Positions 54,329-63,330 of a stretch of 64,000 nt of DNA are shown piece by piece. Under the pieces are notes generated by a model. It was not told where the DNA came from and did no database searches. It worked only from the letters and a program-made list of their open reading frames with translations. Numbering within the stretch: the first letter of the stretch is position 1; the number at the start of each line of letters is the position of its first letter. A program made the translations under genes and the position numbers. This stretch comes from Muricauda sp. SCSIO 64092. Lineage in GTDB: Bacteria > Bacteroidota > Bacteroidia > Flavobacteriales > Flavobacteriaceae. Location of the stretch: NCBI RefSeq assembly GCF_023016285.1, contig NZ_CP095413.1:4109001-4173000 (forward strand), read 5' to 3'.

Positions 54329-54828
54329 CTTCTATTTTAATCTTTTTAACAATACTTATAATTATTCTATTTTTTTTAGGTAGAAAAAAAAATAAGCATC
54401 AAAAGAATATTTCCAAAGGAAAAAAAATAATAGATAAAATCAATTCCTTTGAATATCCAGGACAAAAAATAAATTATCTAAAAAAGATCGATCCTTTTGT
54501 TTTTGAAGAATTGTTGCTGTCCGCATATAAAAACAAAGGTTTTCGAATTAAACGTAACAAGAGGTATACAGGTGATGGAGGAATAGATGGAATCATCTAT
54601 AATAAGGATAATGAAAAAATAGTATTACAGGCCAAACGGTATTCAAAATACATAAACAGGCAACACGTTAGGGATTTTGAAAATAGTATTTATAAAGAGA
54701 AAGCAGTAAAAGGATATTTTATACATACAGGGAAAACTAGTCCAGAGACAAGAAGAATGTTTTCTTCTTCTAATGTTGAATTGATAGGAGGAAACAAATT
54801 AATAGAATTAATAGCTAAAGTAAACTAA
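54325..54828 (+). CDS. Membrane-anchored Mrr-like restriction endonuclease
   Basis: A 167-residue protein with an N-terminal membrane helix (about 3-20) and an Mrr-type catalytic domain: FEELLLSAYKNKGFRI, DGGIDGIIY (D) and VLQAKRYS (QxK), ending in SNVELIGGNKLIELI. Mrr-type nucleases cut methylated or foreign DNA. Its ATG lies exactly at the IS end, so the insertion may have replaced its own start or promoter. Stands between the relaxase and the coupling protein, a position suggesting a role in transfer rather than restriction, by inference only. Confidence 0.82.
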   Translation: MTSILIFLTILIIILFFLGRKKNKHQKNISKGKKIIDKINSFEYPGQKINYLKKIDPFVFEELLLSAYKNKGFRIKRNKRYTGDGGIDGIIYNKDNEKIVLQAKRYSKYINRQHVRDFENSIYKEKAVKGYFIHTGKTSPETRRMFSSSNVELIGGNKLIELIAKVN

Positions 54829-54846
54829 ACTGATGGTGATGGTATT

Positions 54847-56433
54847 ATGATCGTTCAAATTCAAATACTGATTCCCGCGTTGATCCTAGGGGCATTGACC
54901 GTCCTTACAATCAATAAATATGTTCGCCAAGGTTCTGCGATGACGCTTCTTTGTCTGATAATGGCAATGGGAACCATTGCGACCAGTACAGATGTTCAGA
55001 CATCGCTCAAAGGCATCTTGCTGATGGTCCTGCCCTTGCAGTTTACCAATATTCTATGTTATGTATACATGGATGGGAACAATGGAAAATCATCGATAGC
55101 AAAGCAATATAAAGTGGTTATCAAGACCAAAGGGGGCAATCTGGTCCTGGAGAACATACGCCGGGGGATTTCCGTGATAGCCGCAGCGGGAAGCGGAAAG
55201 ACCGAAAGTGTGATCTATAACCTTTTGGAGCATTTTAAAACACATTTATTTAGTGGGATAATCCACGATTACAAGGATTTTGAGATTACCGAAATGGCAT
55301 ATCCGTTGTTCACGGACAAGGGCGCCAAGTTCCATATTGTCTCCTTTGACCCCATCCATTACCGCGTCAATCCCATTGCCCCAAGATACCTGCCGGACGA
55401 AGAAAGCGTCTATGAGATTTCAAGGGTGCTCTTGGAGAACTTATTGGAGGTCAGGGAAGGTGACGGCAACAGCACGTCCCGCTTTTTCAAGGATGCGGTC
55501 GAAGGCCTTATCAGCGGACTGATCTGGCGTTTGAAATCGGATTATCCGCACTATTGCACCATACCCCATTTGATAGCGCTCTATCAACAGGTCAATACCA
55601 AGGGACTTTTAAAGTTTCTTAAAGGGAACATCACCTCCAGGGCCATGGCGAATGCCTTTATCAGTGGTGTGGGATCGGAACGACAGACCGCAGGAGTGAA
55701 AAGTACGCTGGCCAACGCCTTTAAAAAAATCAGCACCAAAAAAATATTCATGGCACTTTCCTCGGACGATATCCCATTGAACATCAACGACCCCGAAAAC
55801 CCATCGGTGATCTGTGTGGTCAATAATCCCAAGAAGGACGCCTCCCTGTCCCCGGTGATTGCCACTATTTTACATACCATCACCAAACAAATGAGCGAAC
55901 GGAACAAATTGCCCTCATTTTTACTTCTAGAAGAGGCATCAACGATCCGACTGCCCAATATGCACCGTATCCCGGCCACTTTGCGAAGCTACAATATCGT
56001 ATGTGTCTATGTACTTCAGGATAAGATACAGAACGACATGATGTATGGGGAAAAGGCTGGCAAGGCCATATTGAGCAACCTGTCCTACCAATTCTTTGGA
56101 AAAGCCAACGACCCGGAAACCGCAAAATACTACGAACGCTTTTTTGAGATCATCAAAGACCCGACCCATAGTATAAGCAAGGCAGCGGGACTTTCACTGG
56201 AAGCACGGATAACCAAAGGGGAAAGGGAGGTCCCCAAACGGAGGGCGGAGATTTTCTTCCGGCTGAAACAGGGGGAATTTATCGTATTTGCAGACGGGAA
56301 GGACAAAAGGGTCCAGTTTCGAAAAGCTGAAATACAACGTGGTCTGCCCGAGCATAAAGAGATCAGCGCATCCCAAATGGAGGCCAATTACAAACGCATC
56401 CATAATGATATAAGGTCCATATTCAAAGGATAA
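54847..56433 (+). CDS. VirD4/TraG-type coupling protein
   Basis: A 528-residue type IV coupling ATPase: two N-terminal helices (about 5-23 and 30-65), Walker A IAAAGSGKTESVIYN (about 113), Walker B FLLLEEASTIRLP (about 358), and the TraD-like SNLSYQFFGKAND sensor region. It links the relaxosome to the mating pore. The pore genes are not in the window. Start ATG 54847 gives the hydrophobic N-terminus directly. Confidence 0.9.
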   Translation: MIVQIQILIPALILGALTVLTINKYVRQGSAMTLLCLIMAMGTIATSTDVQTSLKGILLMVLPLQFTNILCYVYMDGNNGKSSIAKQYKVVIKTKGGNLVLENIRRGISVIAAAGSGKTESVIYNLLEHFKTHLFSGIIHDYKDFEITEMAYPLFTDKGAKFHIVSFDPIHYRVNPIAPRYLPDEESVYEISRVLLENLLEVREGDGNSTSRFFKDAVEGLISGLIWRLKSDYPHYCTIPHLIALYQQVNTKGLLKFLKGNITSRAMANAFISGVGSERQTAGVKSTLANAFKKISTKKIFMALSSDDIPLNINDPENPSVICVVNNPKKDASLSPVIATILHTITKQMSERNKLPSFLLLEEASTIRLPNMHRIPATLRSYNIVCVYVLQDKIQNDMMYGEKAGKAILSNLSYQFFGKANDPETAKYYERFFEIIKDPTHSISKAAGLSLEARITKGEREVPKRRAEIFFRLKQGEFIVFADGKDKRVQFRKAEIQRGLPEHKEISASQMEANYKRIHNDIRSIFKG

Positions 56434-56956
56434 CCGCTTTTTGTTTTTTGAGCAAGGTTTTATCAAAGAAGAACTTTCCATATATAAAATTTATATTTAT
56501 TGTAAAATCCCTTTTACTCTTATCTGTTTTTCTAAATCTACTTTTACAATCAAACCGAACAAATAAACTTAGGAACACCCTTCTTTGATTTGGTCTTTCT
56601 TCGCTAGTATATTCAAAGTTAGACCCATCAATATTCTGAATAATTCATGAATACACTTCTTGAATCACTTTTAATTCCCGCTTTGTCCCATTTTCATAGG
56701 GCTTTAACACTTTTTGTAGGAGGGCATTTTAAAAAGTCAGATTTTATGGACATAAAGAAACTTTGTCTTGAATAATATGGGAAGGCATAATTACAAGGAA
56801 CCGTTCGTTGTATCCGATATTGGCTGAAAAATTGTGAAGTCCACGTGGATAAGATGAAGAACAATGTGTATTTAAATGTAACCTAATACCACTCGAAACC
56901 CCGACCTGTATACTGTCCCCATACATTGTTTAACGGCAATTAAAACGAGAGGTTCA
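56434..56956. other. 520 bp region with fragmentary coding traces
   Basis: No intact gene. On the minus strand, fragments such as RPNQRRVF and RFLVIMPSHIIQDKVS can be read in shifting frames, which suggests a decayed gene of unknown type. A 60-residue frame at 56744-56926 was not accepted. Confidence 0.4.
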
Positions 56957-57790
56957 ATGTATAGTGACATTATTAAAGATTTTCAAGGTAAACTGGATAA
57001 GCTCAAAGAAGAAAAAAGAATCAACCTTGAAAAAGCCAATGAAGGAATCCATCTTTGTAACAACACCTTATACCTTTTAAGGAACGTTATAGAAAAACAT
57101 GATTTCAGATCGGAGGAAGACGAAATATACTTTTTCAAAAAAGTCAAGTCAAGACCATTGAGTGCCCTGGTATATTTTAATGAAATCAGGACCTGTAAGC
57201 TGATGATGCCCAAAATGGGATTTGAGGACCAATTCTCATATTTGAAAAAAAAGGTTAGGAGAGTAAACAAATTTTTTAGTAAAAATTGGGACTTTGTACA
57301 TTATATGGAACAGAATCTCAATTATTTGGATAAACAGTACTTTACCCGCAAAAACCAAAACTTTCCATTATATTCCACACCGGAGACCTGCTACCTCGAT
57401 CCCAATTTTTTCACCTCCCACGATATGCTTTGGGCCAAAATAAAAGGGCTCAACTGTTTTGCCGAACACCTAAAAGTATTGATAAGGGAAATCGAACGGC
57501 GACGGGAGGATATTAAATTTGACAATAAGGGGAAGCCCCTTGCCTGGACCGAATCAAAAACAGCCTTGGTGGAACTGGCCTATGCCATTCATACGGCCGG
57601 TGCCGTAAACAATGGCAAAGAGGATATCAAAGCGATCGCATCTGCGTTGGAAGAAGCCTTTAATGTGAAAGTGGGCAATATCTATAAGGCCTACACGGAA
57701 ATCAAAAGGAGGAAAGGGAGCAGAACCCGATTCCTGGAAAGGCTCATAACCTCGTTCAATCATAAATTAGATCGGGACGACGCCTTATAG
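56957..57790 (+). CDS. RteC-domain regulator
   Basis: A 277-residue RteC-family protein. The C-terminal signature KPLAWTESKTALVELAYAIH, then GAVNNGKEDIKAIASALEEAFNVKVGNIYKAYTEIKRRKGSRTRFL matches the RteC pattern of Bacteroides conjugative transposons, where RteC activates excision genes. RteA and RteB (the sensor and regulator) are not seen nearby. The downstream HTH gene is the likely target. Confidence 0.88.
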   Translation: MYSDIIKDFQGKLDKLKEEKRINLEKANEGIHLCNNTLYLLRNVIEKHDFRSEEDEIYFFKKVKSRPLSALVYFNEIRTCKLMMPKMGFEDQFSYLKKKVRRVNKFFSKNWDFVHYMEQNLNYLDKQYFTRKNQNFPLYSTPETCYLDPNFFTSHDMLWAKIKGLNCFAEHLKVLIREIERRREDIKFDNKGKPLAWTESKTALVELAYAIHTAGAVNNGKEDIKAIASALEEAFNVKVGNIYKAYTEIKRRKGSRTRFLERLITSFNHKLDRDDAL

Positions 57791-57826
57791 CATATCTTTT
57801 TCCTTAAAAAACAAACACATTTTTAT

Positions 57827-57953
57827 CGTAACTACGAAACACCTACCGATAAACGATAAAACGCCAATTTTTAATTGAATACTTGCATAACTCCAAAAAA
57901 AACAAAGGGAATCCGGGATTGATGACCCCCCAAAAAAAATTACGTAACTACGA
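57827..57953. repeat. Direct repeat CGTAACTACGA upstream of the excisionase-like gene
   Basis: Perfect 11-mers at 57827-57837 and 57943-57953, each with near dyad symmetry (TCGTA-ACT-ACGA). They are 105 bp apart, in the 290 bp between RteC and the HTH gene. They suggest a pair of protein-binding sites, for RteC or the excisionase; this is inferred from position. Confidence 0.5.
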
Positions 57954-58080
57954 TGGCCATTGTGAACGAATTCCATTAAAGCTTGCAAAATTTGCCCAAC
58001 GAAAGTCAAATCAGTTCAAAGTCGCCATTAAAAAAATAACAAACCTTGGCGGCTTTGTCTTTAAAAAAAGTTTTACGACC

Positions 58081-58356
58081 ATGGGAGCAACTATCATCAC
58101 TACGGAAGACCTTTACGAATTCAAGTTACAATTATTGGAAGGCATTAGGGAACTGCTGGAAAACCAATCGGGCCCACCGCAAAAGAAATGGATCAAATCA
58201 CCGGAGCTCAAGGAACTCCTGGGTATTTCATCAGGAACATTACAGAACCTGAGGATCAACGGAACGATCCCCTATACCAAGGTTGGGGGAGTGCTCTATT
58301 ACGACTATGCGGAAATCGTGCAACTTATGGAAAAGAACAAGATCAATAAATTCTAA
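58081..58356 (+). CDS. Helix-turn-helix excisionase-like protein
   Basis: A 91-residue MerR/HTH_17-type protein. ATG 58081 is chosen (MGATIITTEDLYEF); a longer frame from 57883 crosses the direct repeat and has no support. The motif KKWIKSPELKELLGISSGTLQNLR then GTIPYTKVGGVLYYD is the winged-helix fold of excisionases. It starts the xis-like operon with the replication-type gene following (six bases later) and a DnaC-like ATPase. Confidence 0.88.
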   Translation: MGATIITTEDLYEFKLQLLEGIRELLENQSGPPQKKWIKSPELKELLGISSGTLQNLRINGTIPYTKVGGVLYYDYAEIVQLMEKNKINKF

Positions 58357-58362
58357 TGTGTT

Positions 58363-58902
58363 TTGCAAGCGACCAACTATATCAAACACCTTAACGGAGT
58401 ATTTGGACAATTCTCAAAGGACAACCGTTTGAACCCGACCCATATCAGTCTTTATGTGGCCCTGTTCCAGCTATGGAACAACAATTTCTTTAAGGAAGAG
58501 TTCTACATTAACCGGGAAGAAGTGATGGACTTTTCCAAGATAGGTTCCAAATCCACGTATCATCGTTGTATCAAGGAACTGAGCCATTGGAACTATATCC
58601 TGTACACACCATCCCATAACCCATTTAAAGGGAGCCGGATCAAGATGTTCGATTTTGGGACAAGTACTGGACAAGTGCTGTACCCAAGCCGTACCAAAAA
58701 CGGGACAAGCACTGGACAAGCACTGGTACCTATAAACAAACATATACAAACTATAGAAAACGGTAAAAACATAAACAAACGGCAAATTTTAGAAAATTCA
58801 AATGTTAAAAATCCGGAAACTGAAGAAAAACAGATTAGTGCTGTCCCATATCAGGACAACCTAAAGACCAGTTCCGATAAAAATTATGATGAACCCCTAT
58901 GA
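58363..58902 (+). CDS. Replication-initiation-like hypothetical protein of the element
   Basis: A 179-residue protein starting with TTG 58363 (LQATNYIKHLNGVFGQF). Its N-terminal half (KDNRLNPTHISLYVALFQLWNNNFF ... IGSKSTYHRCIKEL) looks like the winged-helix replication/regulator proteins found in this position of Bacteroidota elements; the C-terminal half is low complexity and Lys/Asn/Thr-rich. Stop overlaps the ATPase start by four bases (ATGA). Exact function unknown. Confidence 0.65.
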   Translation: MQATNYIKHLNGVFGQFSKDNRLNPTHISLYVALFQLWNNNFFKEEFYINREEVMDFSKIGSKSTYHRCIKELSHWNYILYTPSHNPFKGSRIKMFDFGTSTGQVLYPSRTKNGTSTGQALVPINKHIQTIENGKNINKRQILENSNVKNPETEEKQISAVPYQDNLKTSSDKNYDEPL

Positions 58903-59561
58903 GCCATTCCAAGCCACATATCATTGTTGAAGGAGCTAAGCAATATCCGTTGGGTACGATGCGGGGCAATCAGATCTTGTACGATTTTGATAAAATGTTG
59001 GTCTATCTGGATGCCAAGGGCAAGTTACTTTTTGGGAATAAATTCAAAATCTACAAAGAGGACAGGGATATCCTTTACAAACTATGCCTGTACTTTATCC
59101 AGGACAGGGCTTCTTGTAAAGAATTCGGAATTGATATTGATAAAGGGATTTTACTTTCTGGCCCCGTGGGTTGTGGAAAGACCTCCTTGATCCGCTTATT
59201 GAAACACCTGGTGCCACACCGGCAACCTTACGAAGTCGTACCCACTCGTAACATTGTATTCGGTTTCAACCACCTTGGTTACAAGACCATCGAAGATTAT
59301 GGCAACACCCAATTTTTCTGTTTCGATGATTTAGGTATTGAACCCATCGGGAGGCATTTCGGTAAAGATTGCAACGTAATGGGTGAAGTACTGCTTTCCC
59401 GATATGATCTATTCCTGAAGCGAAAAACCAAAACCCATGCCACTACCAATCTCAATGCCGCAGAACTGGAAGCGCTTTATGGCATTCGTGTTCGTAGCCG
59501 AATGCGACAACTATTTAATTTGGTGGCTTTTGAAAAAGGGAGTAAGGATAAGAGGAAGTGA
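58899..59561 (+). CDS. DnaC-like ATP-binding protein
   Basis: A 220-residue AAA+ ATPase. Walker A GPVGCGKTSL (about 88-98), Walker B FFCFDDLGIE (about 143), and the THATTNLNAAELEALYG sensor 1 with an arginine finger RSRMRQLF. This matches the helicase loader or IstB/DnaC-type proteins of conjugative elements. Overlaps the upstream gene. It ends the xis-like operon. Confidence 0.83.
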   Translation: MSHSKPHIIVEGAKQYPLGTMRGNQILYDFDKMLVYLDAKGKLLFGNKFKIYKEDRDILYKLCLYFIQDRASCKEFGIDIDKGILLSGPVGCGKTSLIRLLKHLVPHRQPYEVVPTRNIVFGFNHLGYKTIEDYGNTQFFCFDDLGIEPIGRHFGKDCNVMGEVLLSRYDLFLKRKTKTHATTNLNAAELEALYGIRVRSRMRQLFNLVAFEKGSKDKRK

Positions 59562-59565
59562 GACT

Positions 59566-59991
59566 TCACTCCTCCCAAACAACACTCAATACTGAGTTAT
59601 GTGAACTTGAAATAATACAATACTCAACGAAATTAAAATTGTTGTCGTCCTCCCAATTTTTTAAATCAAACCAGGTAGATTTCCATATCTGCTGTTTTGA
59701 TTGAGCCTTGGAATAAATCTTTCGTTTCTCAAAAAATTCCATGGCAACTGAGTCTTCAGGTGGTTCAAGTTTTGTTCTATCGATAATAAAATGTGGATAG
59801 CCCTTGGGCCATTTCCAATAACTAACTGTTTTATTATGCGAATGAAAAAGGCAAATAGGATGGTCTCCTAAGTCAAAATATTTGAAAGCAATCTATGTTA
59901 TGCTCCTTTTGAAAAAGGAAGCCAAATCTCTAAGTAATTGAGGAGAGAATTTTTTGCCTTTTTGTTTTTTGTAAAATAAAGTACTTGGCAT
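59566..59991 (-). pseudogene. Hypothetical gene interrupted by an amber codon
   Basis: Starting ATG 59991 the frame gives MPSTLFYKKQKGKKFSPQLL and, after LRDLASFFKRSIT, a TAG at 59893-59895. The same frame continues IAFKYFDLGDHPICLFHS, HNKTVSYWKWPKGYPHF, DLKNWEDDN to TGA at 59566. 141 residues without the stop. No family recognised. It lies downstream of the ImmA/IrrE-like gene and may be part of the same toxin-antitoxin-like unit. Confidence 0.6.
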
Positions 59992-60028
59992 TAGTTGTAC
60001 TAGCCACTACTTAACCTGACAGTTGTGG

Positions 60029-60352
60029 TTAATCTGACACTTGAAAAGAGCCTTTAAGCTCATTGTACTCGATGAGCTTTTCTTTTGCTAAAAGTATGAA
60101 ATGCCCAATTTCGTGGGCAAGGGTAAAACGCTTTTTTTGTTCAAATTCAATATTCTCATTGATTTCAATTATTGTATGCTTTTTACCAAAGATTATTCTT
60201 CCATCTGAATTCAATAATGGTTTTTTGATTACCGTAGCCCCAAGACCACTGGCAAATAATTCTAACGGAAAGTCCAGTAAACTATCGAAGCCATTTTGCT
60301 CTAATACGTCTCTGGCAGCGGCAGAACCTTTATAATATTTATAATTCTTCAT
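60029..60352 (-). CDS. ImmA/IrrE-like metallopeptidase, C-terminally short
   Basis: A 107-residue protein with the HEIGHF zinc motif (HExxH, about residue 80). The N-terminal part, LDFPLELFASGLGATVIKK, resembles M78 family peptidases. Family members are mostly longer and contain a downstream E-x-x-A-N-x-F-A segment, missing here. ImmA/IrrE cleave repressors in elements and phages. Overlaps the upstream partner by 14 bases. Either truncated or a short variant. Confidence 0.78.
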   Translation of the reverse strand: MKNYKYYKGSAAARDVLEQNGFDSLLDFPLELFASGLGATVIKKPLLNSDGRIIFGKKHTIIEINENIEFEQKKRFTLAHEIGHFILLAKEKLIEYNELKGSFQVSD

Positions 60353-60626
60353 TATCTAATTCATCCATCAAATCAACCAATTTTTTTCCTTTGATAATTT
60401 CTTTTATTTCATCTGCCGTCAACTTATCTAAGTTTCTGAACTGTACAGACATTTGCTTTGATTCCACTAAGTTCATCAATGTTGCAATAGGCTTATCTAA
60501 ATTTTTATCAATGGCAGCTTGAAATTTCTCAACAATTTTCTCAATTAGTAATAGATTGCTTTCTTGTGCTATATAGCAATGACCATTTGGCCATAGCATT
60601 ATATGATAATTTGAATTTGCAAACAA
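60339..60626 (-). CDS. Hypothetical partner of the ImmA/IrrE-like gene
   Basis: A 95-residue protein, no clear family. It ends in acidic stretches (DLMDELDNEEL). It has a helical middle (IIEKIVEKFQAAIDK). It lies upstream of and overlaps the metallopeptidase gene, which is typical of antitoxin/repressor-type partners, but this role is inferred. The 240 bp further upstream contain no gene. Confidence 0.6.
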   Translation of the reverse strand: MFANSNYHIMLWPNGHCYIAQESNLLLIEKIVEKFQAAIDKNLDKPIATLMNLVESKQMSVQFRNLDKLTADEIKEIIKGKKLVDLMDELDNEEL

Positions 60627-60871
60627 AATTTGGTCTACAAGTACTTACCTTCGGTGACCGAACCCTTTGGATTTAATACCAGTTCACCCAGAAAGGATAT
60701 GTAAAATAATGTGTTAAAGTAGACGGAGTTAGACTCTTGCCAGACTTCCGAGAAAGATGAACATTGCAATCGACTTTAAGGGCGTAACTTAAAAACTCCC
60801 GAAGGGTTGTCTCATCTCCTATTTTTGGGTGGTAGTTTCGAGTCAATTTCTTTGAATCGGTACTATTAAAA

Positions 60872-61549
60872 CTATCTTTTTTCCAAAGGCAGAAATTGCC
60901 TCATCAACTCCTCAATTTTAATCCTGACAGTATTAATTTTTCTGACGTTTATATTTTTCTTTATGGCCAGATGGCTTTTATAACACTGGTGAATAGGAAT
61001 TTCTTTGAAATAGTATTTTTCTCCTTCCACACTGGTTTCATTTCCCATTATTTCAAATCCATTTAAATTCATACTGAGACCTCGACCAATTGCTTTTAAA
61101 ACAGCCTCTTTTTTTGTCCAATAACCAAAAAATTCTTCTTGACTTTTTTCAGAATAAATGATATTTCTATATTCCTGCGCAGTCATATAACTCTTAAAAC
61201 TGTCAATTTCAATTTTCTTTATCTTTTCAATATCTATTCCAACAGGTATAGAATCTGAAATTGCGCAGACGACAAATTGACCAGAATGCGAAATGTTAAA
61301 ATCTAGAGTATCGCTGAGGCCGGGTAATCTAGGCCTGCCATATTTGTTAAATACTAAACTTTTTAAATCTACATCAATTTTATATATTTTCTTTAGACCA
61401 TAAGATAACAGTCCTCTTCCTAGCGATGAAGACAGAATATCAATTGGCCTTTTGTAAATTGAGTTGTAAAATTCTTTTGAAATTGAATTTGTTAAATTTT
61501 GATTGGGAATATTATATTCATTAAGATCAGTGATAAAAATATCGGTCAT
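60872..61549 (-). CDS. 4'-phosphopantetheinyl transferase (Sfp type)
   Basis: A 225-residue PPTase that attaches 4'-phosphopantetheine to carrier proteins. Signatures are VGIDIEKIKK (GIDIE, about 104-110) and WTKKEAVLKAIGRGL (WxxKEA, about 145-155), with FNISHSGQFVVCAI before. It is alone, with no carrier protein or synthase gene in the window. It is divergent from hsdM. The rest of the gene has no unusual features. Confidence 0.92.
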   Translation of the reverse strand: MTDIFITDLNEYNIPNQNLTNSISKEFYNSIYKRPIDILSSSLGRGLLSYGLKKIYKIDVDLKSLVFNKYGRPRLPGLSDTLDFNISHSGQFVVCAISDSIPVGIDIEKIKKIEIDSFKSYMTAQEYRNIIYSEKSQEEFFGYWTKKEAVLKAIGRGLSMNLNGFEIMGNETSVEGEKYYFKEIPIHQCYKSHLAIKKNINVRKINTVRIKIEELMRQFLPLEKR

Positions 61550-61654
61550 TATTCAAATTTTACTATTAATCCAATTCAAAAATGAAGTATCCCATCGCCA
61601 TTAAAATGAAAAAAACTTTACGTATAATTTCAGCGCAATAAAGCAACTCAAATT

Positions 61655-63322
61655 ATGAAAGATACAGATATACTTTTAGGTTTCATTTGGAAAATAGCCA
61701 ACATCTTAAGAGGGGATTTTAGAAAAGACGAATATAGAAAAGTTATTATTCCGTTTGTCATATTAAGAAGATTCGATTGTATTCTTCAAGAAAAAAAACA
61801 ATTAAAACAGACCACTTATTCTCAAATAGAAAACTCGACTGATTTAGATTTGGCCTTAATAGTTAAAAATAAAGATAAGTGTTTTAGATTGCTATTGGAC
61901 TACCTGAAAGGGTTTTCTGGAATAACAGAAGATATCCTAAATAATTTTAATCTTATTAATCAAATAAATCGATTACAACAATCAAGACTACTTTTTATCG
62001 TGCTCCAAAATTTATGCAACTTGGATTTAAGTCCAAAAACTATTTCTTCCGAACAAATGAGTACACTTCTTGAGGAAGTAAATAGAAAAACATCATTTTT
62101 AAGCGGTGATCTTCATGGTGAATACTACACCCCAGAGGAAGTTATTTCATTAATGCTAAAACTTTTAGTGTGTGAAGATAAAACCATTGCCAAAAAAAAC
62201 ATCGAAAAGAGTGTATTTGATTGTTGTTCTGGCACGGGAAATACCCTTCTTATGGCTCATGACTATTTCAAATCTTTAAACTCATCTATCAATATCAGTC
62301 TTTTTGGCCAAGAAATAAATGCTGAGTCATATGCCTTTTGCAAAGCTGCAATGTTATTGAAAGGCACTTGTTCAGACAACGTTGTACTAGGAAATAGTTT
62401 GTTAAATCCTGATTTGACCACATCAAAAGGTGATAACTTTTTCAAAAATGAGTTTGACTATTTCATTACCAATCCTCCATATGGAATGCAATGGAAAAAA
62501 ATCGAACCATTAGTTAAGGAAGAGCATCAACTACAAGGATTTTCTGGACGTTATGGACCAGGTCTTCCTTCAGTAAAAGATGCATCGCTACTTTTCTTAA
62601 TGAACATTATGTCAAAAATGAAGAAGGAGGGTTCAAGGATGGCTATAATATTCAATGGGTCTCCACTTTTTGCAGGAAGACCTAGTCCTAAGAAAAATGA
62701 AAATTCAATTCGACAATGGATTTTAGAAAACGACTACTTAGATTCAATAGTGGCATTGCCCAATTGGCTTTTCTACAGTACGGGAATCACTACCTATTTA
62801 TGGATTCTATCTAATAAAAAAGAGACTAGAAGAAAAGGCAGTGTTCAATTGATAAATGCATCTACATTTTTTGTAAAAATGAGCAAAACTATTGGCAATA
62901 AGAGAAACCGATTAGATAGCTCACATATTACAAGAATTGTAGATGTTTATAAGTCGTACTCGGAGAACGAATATTCAAAAATTGTAAACAATAGCGCATT
63001 TGGATATAAAAAAATAACCGTTGAAAGACCCCAAAGAAAAAATGGTCAGATAGTTTTGAATAAAAAAGGAAATCCAAAACCAGACATCAATTTGAGAGAC
63101 ACTGAAAATATTCCATTAAATAGAGACCCCAAGGAGCATTTAGAAAAACATATACATCCTCATTTTCCTGATGCTTGGATTGATGAAGATAAAATAAGCA
63201 TAGGTTATGAAATCCCTTTCACAAAATATTTCTTCAATCCAAAACCATTAAGAACACTCACAGAAATCAATAAGGATCTTTCAGCACTTCAAAAGGAAAT
63301 TGATAACCTCTCAGTTTTTTAA
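61655..63322 (+). CDS. hsdM: Type I restriction-modification methyltransferase (HsdM)
   Basis: A 555-residue N6-adenine methyltransferase subunit. Motif I DCCSGTGNTLLMAHDYF (about 190), motif IV NPPYGMQWK (about 275), and the N-terminal HsdM domain (LGFIWKIANILRGDFRKDEYRKVIIPFVILRRF). It modifies DNA with HsdS. The hsdR nuclease is not in the window. Longer than many HsdM proteins (about 500). Confidence 0.95.
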   Translation: MKDTDILLGFIWKIANILRGDFRKDEYRKVIIPFVILRRFDCILQEKKQLKQTTYSQIENSTDLDLALIVKNKDKCFRLLLDYLKGFSGITEDILNNFNLINQINRLQQSRLLFIVLQNLCNLDLSPKTISSEQMSTLLEEVNRKTSFLSGDLHGEYYTPEEVISLMLKLLVCEDKTIAKKNIEKSVFDCCSGTGNTLLMAHDYFKSLNSSINISLFGQEINAESYAFCKAAMLLKGTCSDNVVLGNSLLNPDLTTSKGDNFFKNEFDYFITNPPYGMQWKKIEPLVKEEHQLQGFSGRYGPGLPSVKDASLLFLMNIMSKMKKEGSRMAIIFNGSPLFAGRPSPKKNENSIRQWILENDYLDSIVALPNWLFYSTGITTYLWILSNKKETRRKGSVQLINASTFFVKMSKTIGNKRNRLDSSHITRIVDVYKSYSENEYSKIVNNSAFGYKKITVERPQRKNGQIVLNKKGNPKPDINLRDTENIPLNRDPKEHLEKHIHPHFPDAWIDEDKISIGYEIPFTKYFFNPKPLRTLTEINKDLSALQKEIDNLSVF

Positions 63323-63330
63323 TTTCGTAA

